37,614 bases of DNA from Arthrobacter sp. SDTb3-6 (lineage in GTDB: Bacteria > Actinomycetota > Actinomycetes > Actinomycetales > Micrococcaceae): assembly GCF_013376095.1 (NCBI RefSeq), contig NZ_JAAMFN010000038.1:1-37614 (forward strand), read 5' to 3'. The position numbers and the translations under genes are program-made. The notes under the pieces were generated by a model, which had not been told where the DNA came from, made no database searches, and saw nothing but the letters and a program-made list of their open reading frames with translations. Shown here in pieces: positions 32,792-37,614 of the stretch (within the stretch, counting starts at the first letter, position 1; each line of letters starts with the position of its first letter).

Positions 32792-33333
32792 CCGTCATGC
32801 AGACCGGGGAAAGGACTGCCCGGCAGCAGGCCTGGGACATCGCCGCACGTGTATGCGACCCCGAGATCCCCGTGCTCACCATCGCCGACCTGGGCATCCT
32901 GCGCAGCGTTGAGGTGTACGACGCCGGGGGGCCGGGCGGGCCCGCCGGCAAGCCCGCCGTCCAGGTCACCATTACGCCCACCTACTCCGGCTGCCCCGCC
33001 ATGGAGGCCATCCGGGACGACGTCCAGGCGGAATTCGCGAAGGAAGGGTACCCGTCCGCGGAGGTGCTCCTGGTGCTCTCCCCGGCCTGGACCACCGACT
33101 GGATGAGTGCCGAAGGGCGCACCAAGCTCGCGGAATTCGGGATCGCCCCGCCCAGCGGGCATTCCCGCGCCGGCGGCCACAGCGGCCCCGTCCGGCTTGC
33201 CCTGCAGGTCAAATGCCCGCAGTGCAGCTCGCTCAATACCAAGGAACTTACCCGCTTCGGCTCCACCTCCTGCAAGGCACTGTACGTCTGCCAGGACTGC
33301 AAGGAACCGTTCGACTACTTCAAGGTGCTCTAA
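32788..33333 (+). CDS. paaD: Phenylacetyl-CoA epoxidase assembly protein D
   Basis: A 181-residue protein needed for epoxidase maturation. The N-terminal half is a MIP18/DUF59 domain (VCDPEIPVLTIADLGILRSV, TPTYSGCPAMEAIRDDV). The C-terminal half has two Cys pairs, KCPQCSS and VCQDCKEP, forming a zinc ribbon. This pairing is the PaaD signature and suggests iron or Fe-S delivery to the oxygenase or reductase. The start is GTG 32788 in a 4-nt overlap with paaC; its TAA overlaps the paaE ATG by one base (TAATG). Confidence 0.95.
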   Translation: MTVMQTGERTARQQAWDIAARVCDPEIPVLTIADLGILRSVEVYDAGGPGGPAGKPAVQVTITPTYSGCPAMEAIRDDVQAEFAKEGYPSAEVLLVLSPAWTTDWMSAEGRTKLAEFGIAPPSGHSRAGGHSGPVRLALQVKCPQCSSLNTKELTRFGSTSCKALYVCQDCKEPFDYFKVL

Positions 33334-34532
33334 TGACAGTTCCCGCAGACGCCACGGCCCGGCGCCGGGCCTCGTTCCACGCCCTCACCGTCAAGGAGGT
33401 CCGCCGGCTCACGGAGGACGCCATTGAGGCCACCTTCGCGGTGCCCGCCAAACTGGCGGGCCACTACGATTACCTGCCCGGCCAATACGTGGCGCTGCGC
33501 GTGCAGATGCCCGGGGCCGACGGCGTGGACCGTGAGGTGCGCCGCAGCTACTCCATCTGCGCCGTGCCGGTGCAGTTTGAGGACGGCAGCTCCGAGATCA
33601 AGGTTGCCATCAAGCGGGACATCGGCGGTGAATTCTCCACCTGGGCCAACAAGGAACTGGCTGCCGGTGCCGTCATGGACGTCATGAGCCCCATGGGTGC
33701 CTTCATCTCCAAGCACGCCGGCGGCACGGGCGTCTCCAACGTCCTCAACAGCATGAACCACCCGGAAGACATGGCGCACGACGCCGGGACCTACGTCGCT
33801 ATTGCCGCCGGCTCCGGCATCACCCCGGTCATGGCCTTGGCCAAGTCGCTCCTGGCCGGCAACCCCGGCACCCGCTTCGACCTGGTCTACGCCAACAAGG
33901 CCACCATGGACGTCATGTTCCTGGAGGAGCTGGCGGACCTGAAGGACCGGTACCCCCGGCGGTTCGCCCTCCACCACGTGCTCTCCCGCGAACAGCGCAT
34001 CGCACCGCTGATGAGCGGGCGCCTTGACGCGGAAAAGCTCGAGGCGCTGCTGGGCACCGCCATCCACGCCGACGACGTCGACGAGTGGTTCCTCTGCGGT
34101 CCCTTCGAGCTGGTGCAGCTGTGCCGCGACGTCCTGGAGGCCCGCGGCGTGGACCGCGACCGGGTCCGCTTCGAGCTGTTCACCACGGGGCGCCCCGACC
34201 GCCCCGAAGGACAGGCCGGCCGCCCGGTCCAGGTGGACGAGTCCGAGGAAACCTACAAGATCACCTTCACCCTTGACGGCTTGACCGCCGACATCCTCAG
34301 CCCCACCCACGCCCGCGAGTCAATCCTCAACGCCGCCCTGCGCGTGCGCCCCGACGTGCCGTTTGCCTGCGCCGGCGGCGTGTGCGGGACCTGCCGGGCC
34401 AAGCTGGTGTGCGGCGAGGTGGACATGGATGAGAACTACGCCCTTGAGCCCGACGAAATCGAGAACGGCTACGTCCTCACCTGCCAATCCCGCCCCACGA
34501 CCCCCGAGGTCACTGTCGACTACGACGGCTAA
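33333..34532 (+). CDS. paaE: Phenylacetyl-CoA epoxidase reductase subunit E
   Basis: A 399-residue NADPH-dependent flavin and [2Fe-2S] reductase that feeds electrons to PaaA. The flavin-binding segment is VRRSYSICAVPV, the NAD(P)H domain starts YVAIAAGSGITPVMALAKSL, and WFLCGPFELVQ is the conserved C-terminal piece of that domain. The plant-type ferredoxin domain at the end has CAGGVCGTCRAKLVCG and a last Cys in YVLTCQSRP, giving four cluster ligands. It is about 40 residues longer than E. coli PaaE (356). ATG 33333 overlaps the paaD stop. The paaG-like gene follows after 46 nt. Confidence 0.96.
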   Translation: MTVPADATARRRASFHALTVKEVRRLTEDAIEATFAVPAKLAGHYDYLPGQYVALRVQMPGADGVDREVRRSYSICAVPVQFEDGSSEIKVAIKRDIGGEFSTWANKELAAGAVMDVMSPMGAFISKHAGGTGVSNVLNSMNHPEDMAHDAGTYVAIAAGSGITPVMALAKSLLAGNPGTRFDLVYANKATMDVMFLEELADLKDRYPRRFALHHVLSREQRIAPLMSGRLDAEKLEALLGTAIHADDVDEWFLCGPFELVQLCRDVLEARGVDRDRVRFELFTTGRPDRPEGQAGRPVQVDESEETYKITFTLDGLTADILSPTHARESILNAALRVRPDVPFACAGGVCGTCRAKLVCGEVDMDENYALEPDEIENGYVLTCQSRPTTPEVTVDYDG

Positions 34533-34578
34533 ACCGCCGGCCGTGCCCGTCGAGGCCCGCAACCCCTGAGGAGACACC

Positions 34579-35361
34579 ATGATTGACCTGTCCATCGCCG
34601 ACGGCGTGGCCGAGATTGTCCTGAACGCCCCGCAGAAGCTGAACGCGCTCAACGAGACCGCGCTGGGGGAGCTGGGGGCCGCGTACGGCGAAGCCGCGGA
34701 AGCCGCCTCCGCGGGGGCCGTCCGGGCCCTGGTGCTCCGCGGGGAGGGGCGGGCGTTTTGTGCCGGCCGCGACATCGCCGGTGTGGACGGCGCCACCGAC
34801 GACGTCAGCGGCTACCTCGACGGGCTGCTGGTCCCGCTCATGCAGAAGATGGGTGCCTTTCCGGCGCCCACCTTTGCCGCCGCGCAGGGTGCCTGCCTGG
34901 GCGTGGGGCTGGGCCTGCTGGTGGCCACGGACGTGGTGTACGTGGCGGAGACCGCCAAGATCGGCTCCCCGTTTGCCAACCTGGGGGCCACGCTGGATTC
35001 CGGCGGCCACTGGCTCTTCACCGAACGGCTCGGCACGCACCGCACCCTTGACCTGATCTACACGGCCGAGCTCATCAGCGGCACCGAGGCCGTGGCCTCC
35101 GGGCTGTTCAGCCGGGCCAGGCCCGCGGGGGAACTGCTTGATTTCACCCGTGCCGCGGCAGCGAAGGCGGCCAACGGCCCCACCCGGGCATTCAACGCCA
35201 GCAAGGCCCTGGTGGCGCGCATCCGAGACGAGCGGCTGGGACTGTGGGACGCCGTCGTGCGGGAAAACGAGGCGCAGGCCGCGCTGTCCAGGACGGCCGA
35301 CTACCTCGAAGGCTTTGCCGCCTTCACCGCGAAGCGGAAGCCGGACTTTACCGGCAGGTAG
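34579..35361 (+). CDS. paaG: Epoxyphenylacetyl-CoA isomerase (PaaG-like)
   Basis: A 260-residue crotonase-fold isomerase that turns the ring epoxide made by PaaABCDE into oxepin-CoA. GEGRAFCAGRDIAGV and AQGACLGVGLGLLVATDVVY form the oxyanion hole; GATLDSGGHWLF has the DSGG turn with the Asp typical of PaaG (the PDxGG position), unlike hydratases that have a Glu there. This Asp and the location at the end of paaABCDE support PaaG over a generic hydratase. GAGGAG precedes ATG 34579. The C-terminal KRKPDFTGR is also typical. It is the last gene of the operon. Confidence 0.93.
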   Translation: MIDLSIADGVAEIVLNAPQKLNALNETALGELGAAYGEAAEAASAGAVRALVLRGEGRAFCAGRDIAGVDGATDDVSGYLDGLLVPLMQKMGAFPAPTFAAAQGACLGVGLGLLVATDVVYVAETAKIGSPFANLGATLDSGGHWLFTERLGTHRTLDLIYTAELISGTEAVASGLFSRARPAGELLDFTRAAAAKAANGPTRAFNASKALVARIRDERLGLWDAVVRENEAQAALSRTADYLEGFAAFTAKRKPDFTGR

Positions 35362-35413
35362 CCCCAGGGCCATGGTTCCCGGAGCCTTAAACGCGGCCGG
35401 CCGGTGCCGCACC

Positions 35414-35431
35414 CCCGCTCAGTTAAGCGGG
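35414..35431. terminator. Short hairpin between converging paaG and PEP mutase-like genes
   Basis: CCCGCT (35414-35419), a 6-nt loop and AGCGGG (35426-35431) can pair. It overlaps the end of the minus-strand gene and may stop transcription from both sides. The short stem and lack of a T-run make this weak. Confidence 0.35.
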
Positions 35432-36192
35432 CGGGTGCCTTCCGGCAGGGAGCCGTTGTTCATGAGCTCGGTGGCGGCGTCGGCAATGGCGGTCAGGGCC
35501 ACGCGCTGGATCCACGGACCGTAGGAAATCCGGGCCACGCCCAGCTCCTGCAGCCGGGACGGCGTGAGGGAACCGGGCACGTTGATGACGCTGACCTTCC
35601 CGCGCCCAATGCCGGCCACGAGCGCCTTGACGGTGGGCTCGTCCAGCTTGCCGGGCACAAAGACGCACGTGGCGCCGACCTCCAGGTAGGCGCGGCCGCG
35701 TTCGATGGCGGCCTCCAGCACCTCGCGCGGGTCGCGGTCCGCGCCGCGCAGGAAGGCGTCGGTGCGGGCGTTGAGGACAAAGTCGATGCCTGCGGCGGCG
35801 CCTGCGGCGGCGGCCTGCTTCATCTGCGCGACGGCCTGCGCCAGCGGTCGCATCTGGTCCTCGATGTTGGCTCCGACTATCCCGACGCCGATCGCCTTGC
35901 GGATCGTCTCCCCGGGGTTGCCGTAGCCGGCCTCAAGGTCGGCCGTGACGGGCAGTTCGGTGGCTGCAGCAATCCGGCCGACGGCCTCGATCATGGTGGC
36001 GACCGGGATGTGCTCACCGTCCTCATAGCCGTAGGATGCCGCAATCGAATGGCTGGCCGTGGCCAGCGCCTTCGTGCCGGGCAGCTCCGAAATCACCTTG
36101 GTGCTGATGACGTCCCACACGTTGGCGAGCTGGAGAATTTCGGGCGCATTGTGGAGGCGGAGAAGCTCCGTGGCCTTGCTTGCTGTGCTCAT
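35419..36192 (-). CDS. Isocitrate lyase/PEP mutase superfamily protein
   Basis: A 257-residue TIM-barrel protein of the PEP mutase/methylisocitrate lyase superfamily. Visible family segments are NVWDVISTKVISELPGTKAL, ATASHSIAASYGYEDGE, PVTADLEAGYGNPGETIRKA (metal-binding Asp/Glu region) and GIVGANIEDQM. The KKCGH motif of true isocitrate lyases is absent, so the substrate is not isocitrate and is unknown; such proteins are often annotated as oxaloacetate decarboxylase or carboxyvinyl-carboxyphosphonate phosphorylmutase without proof. It converges with paaG and is not obviously part of the paa operon. Its ATG lies only 13 nt from the insertion sequence, so the IS may have replaced its promoter. 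Confidence 0.85.
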   Translation of the reverse strand: MSTASKATELLRLHNAPEILQLANVWDVISTKVISELPGTKALATASHSIAASYGYEDGEHIPVATMIEAVGRIAAATELPVTADLEAGYGNPGETIRKAIGVGIVGANIEDQMRPLAQAVAQMKQAAAAGAAAGIDFVLNARTDAFLRGADRDPREVLEAAIERGRAYLEVGATCVFVPGKLDEPTVKALVAGIGRGKVSVINVPGSLTPSRLQELGVARISYGPWIQRVALTAIADAATELMNNGSLPEGTRPLN

Positions 36193-36201
36193 GGAACGAG
36201 C

Positions 36202-36205
36202 CTAG
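36202..36205. other. Likely target-site copy CTAG beside the IS
   Basis: CTAG directly abuts the left terminal repeat. IS701-family elements usually duplicate a 4-bp YTAR target, which this fits. The right copy would be just outside the window. Confidence 0.5.
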
Positions 36206-36220
36206 TACTACAGTCGCGTT
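36206..36220 (+). repeat. Left terminal inverted repeat of the IS
   Basis: TACTACAGTCGCGTT, an exact inverted match of 37600-37614; identity continues loosely for a few bases (TAT versus AAT). Confidence 0.85.
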
Positions 36221-36300
36221 TATTTTCTCTGCGTTTGGAGTTTTAACCGTGTTCCGGGACGCGGACGTGTTAATCCTAGGCGGTGGGCGATGATATTTGT

Positions 36301-37612
36301 GTGGCGGACGTGGGGGAATGGGCCGATGGGCTGGCGGAGATCGGGGGCTGATCGGGGCCAGGTTCGCCCGTTCGGAGCCTCGGGCGAACGCTGTTGGGTA
36401 TGTCAAGGGACTGCTCTCCGAGGAGGAGCGGAAGAATTCCTGGACGCTTTCGGAGCGCGCCGGGCATCGGGTCCCGGACCGGATGCAGCGTCTGCTCTCA
36501 AGCACGGACTGGGATCCGGACGGGTTGCGGGATGACCTGCGCTCCTTCGTGGTGGAAAGGATCGGTGACCCCGACGGGGTGCTGGTGATCGACGAGACGG
36601 GGTTCCTGAAGAAGGGCACCCGCTCGGCAGGCGTCGCCCGTCGGTACTCCGGAACCGCCGGGCGGGTGGAGAACTCCCAGATCGGGGTGTTCCTCACCCA
36701 TGCCACTGGGCGCGGGCGCACCTTCCTGGACCGGGAACTGTATCTGCCCAAGGCCTGGACCGAGGACCCCGGACGCTGCGACGCGGCCGGGGTGCCCAGA
36801 GACCGGTAGTTCAGGACCAAGCCGGAGCTGGCCATGGACACGCTCCTGCGTGCCCTGGACGCAGGAGTCCCGGCGGCCTGGGTGGCCGGGGACGCGGTTT
36901 ACGGCCAGTACCACCGGCTGCGCCGCACTCTGGAGGAACGCGGGCTCCACTACGTCCACGCCGTCCCGGTCTCCCAGCGCGTCATCGTCAAGGACGGGAC
37001 CTTTGCCGGCACCGAAAAGCGCGCCGATGCCGCCGTGGCAGACCTCGCACCTGCCGCGTGGCGCACCCGGTCAGCCGGCGAGGGATCCAAGGGCGTGCGG
37101 GACTACGCCTGGGCGCGGGTGCGCATCAACGGCGCCGAAGACCGGCGTGCGGAGCACTGGCTGCTCGCCCGTCGTTCCCTGGCCAGGCCCGAGGAAATTG
37201 CCTGTTTCATCTGCCACACCCCCTAACGCGTCGCCCTGGCCCAGATGGCCCGCATCGCCGGGATCCGCCGGGCCATCGAGGAAACCTTCCAGACCGCCAA
37301 GGGCGAAGCCGGACTGGACCACTACCAGGTCCGCCAATACGCCGGCTGGTACCGGCACATCACCCTCTCGATGCTCGCCCATGGGTTCCTGACCACCGTC
37401 AGGGCCAAAAAAGGGGCACCGGAACCGGGCAGGAAAGCCTCGTAGCGCTCTCCCTGCCCGAAATCCGCCACCTCATCACACGTCTCGCCTGGGCAAGCAT
37501 CCCGGACCCCAGCCACGTCCTACACCGCTCACGCTGGCGCCGAAAACACCAACACCGCGCACGCGAACACCAGTACCAGAGCCGCAGATCAACCATATTA
37601 ACGCGACTGTAG
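36301..37612 (+). pseudogene. Degenerate IS701-family transposase
   Basis: Reading starts at GTG 36301 (ADVGEWADGLAEIGG), slips one frame at a run of five G (about 36343-36347) and continues ARFARSEPRANAVGYVKGLL, VLVIDETGFLKKGT (first catalytic Asp) and YSGTAGRVENSQIGVFL. In that frame TAG at 36807-36809 and TAA at 37224-37226 interrupt it, while family sequence goes on in the same frame: TKPELAMDTLLRALDAG, WVAGDAVYG (second Asp) and [20 protein letters not shown] (Glu). A further slip near the A6G4 run at about 37407-37416 leads to the C-terminal LSLPEIRHLITRLAW in a third frame, ending at TAG 37610 inside the terminal repeat. With two stops and two shifts it cannot make a normal transposase, although the ends could be moved in trans. 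Confidence 0.85.
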
Positions 37613-37614
37613 TA
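37600..37614 (-). repeat. Right terminal inverted repeat of the IS
   Basis: AACGCGACTGTAGTA, the exact reverse complement of 36206-36220, ending at the last base of the window. Confidence 0.85.

Larger units (their letters stand above)
36206..37614 (+). mobile_element. IS701-family insertion sequence, ends intact
   Basis: TACTACAGTCGCGTT (36206-36220) is repeated exactly in reverse complement at 37600-37614, giving a 1409-bp element with 15-bp perfect terminal inverted repeats. Inside is a broken DDE transposase of the IS701/IS4-like group. CTAG at the left edge is a suitable target. The right end coincides with the last base of the window, which suggests a contig break at a repeated element. 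Confidence 0.85.

Noticed and set aside
36807-37226. Programmed readthrough or stop-codon recoding in the transposase
   Set aside because: Two different stop codons plus two homopolymer frameshifts are better explained by decay than by recoding.
1-37614. CRISPR arrays, tRNA or rRNA genes, prophage
   Set aside because: I looked for regularly spaced repeats, tRNA-like cloverleaf segments and phage structural genes and found none.

Overview
The window is high-GC DNA that reads as a soil actinobacterium of the Arthrobacter group (Micrococcaceae). The reasons are the strong G/C bias at third codon positions, several GTG starts, translationally coupled operons, an actinobacterial-type SecA2, a sugar ABC importer with no ATPase of its own, and a complete phenylacetate (paa) cluster under a TetR-type regulator. 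The genus is an inference from gene content and style; no 16S gene or other marker is present.

Layout. (1) 1-4810: a visibly less GC-rich accessory block with the 3' part of a type III restriction-modification mod gene, the complete res gene, and a third co-directional gene that joins a Swt1-like HEPN domain to a DUF3320-like domain. (2) 4914-13996: housekeeping and mixed genes: secA2, a RibD/DHFR-fold reductase, an M50-like membrane protease, a frameshifted NAD-dependent epimerase, a RIO-family kinase and a small membrane protein, leading into pta. (3) 11831-15129: pta-ackA, one-base overlapping, for acetate/acetyl-CoA interconversion. (4) 15514-18799: a carbohydrate ABC importer (lipoprotein, two permeases) with a strong hairpin between the binding-protein gene and the permease genes. 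(5) 18909-21682: a GNAT acetyltransferase and an S9 oligopeptidase, tail to tail with overlapping ends. (6) 21835-35361: the phenylacetate catabolon in three transcription blocks: thiolase-hydratase-dehydrogenase-paaZ (+), paaI-paaK (-), and paaABCDE-paaG (+), with the TetR regulator and a DUF427 gene in the middle. (7) 35419-36192: a PEP mutase/isocitrate lyase-like gene. (8) 36206-37614: a 1409-bp IS701-like insertion sequence with 15-bp perfect terminal inverted repeats and a transposase broken by two stops and two frameshifts; it ends exactly at the window edge.

How the genes work together. PaaK makes phenylacetyl-CoA, PaaABCDE epoxidises it, PaaG isomerises the epoxide to the oxepin, PaaZ opens and oxidises the ring, and the thiolase, hydratase and dehydrogenase genes complete beta-oxidation to acetyl-CoA and succinyl-CoA; PaaI recycles stalled CoA esters. 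Two nearly identical 19-bp sites (18 of 19 bases identical, 8.7 kb apart) lie at the two plus-strand paa promoters, and a third, weaker relative lies before paaI-paaK, so one TetR-type repressor probably controls all three units.

Most unusual candidates: the HEPN-DUF3320 gene behind the type III restriction system (a possible third, toxin-like component), the three-site paa operator set, and several unexplained inverted repeats (15224-15254, 16898-16936, 21721-21787, 27030-27102). No CRISPR array, tRNA or rRNA was seen.
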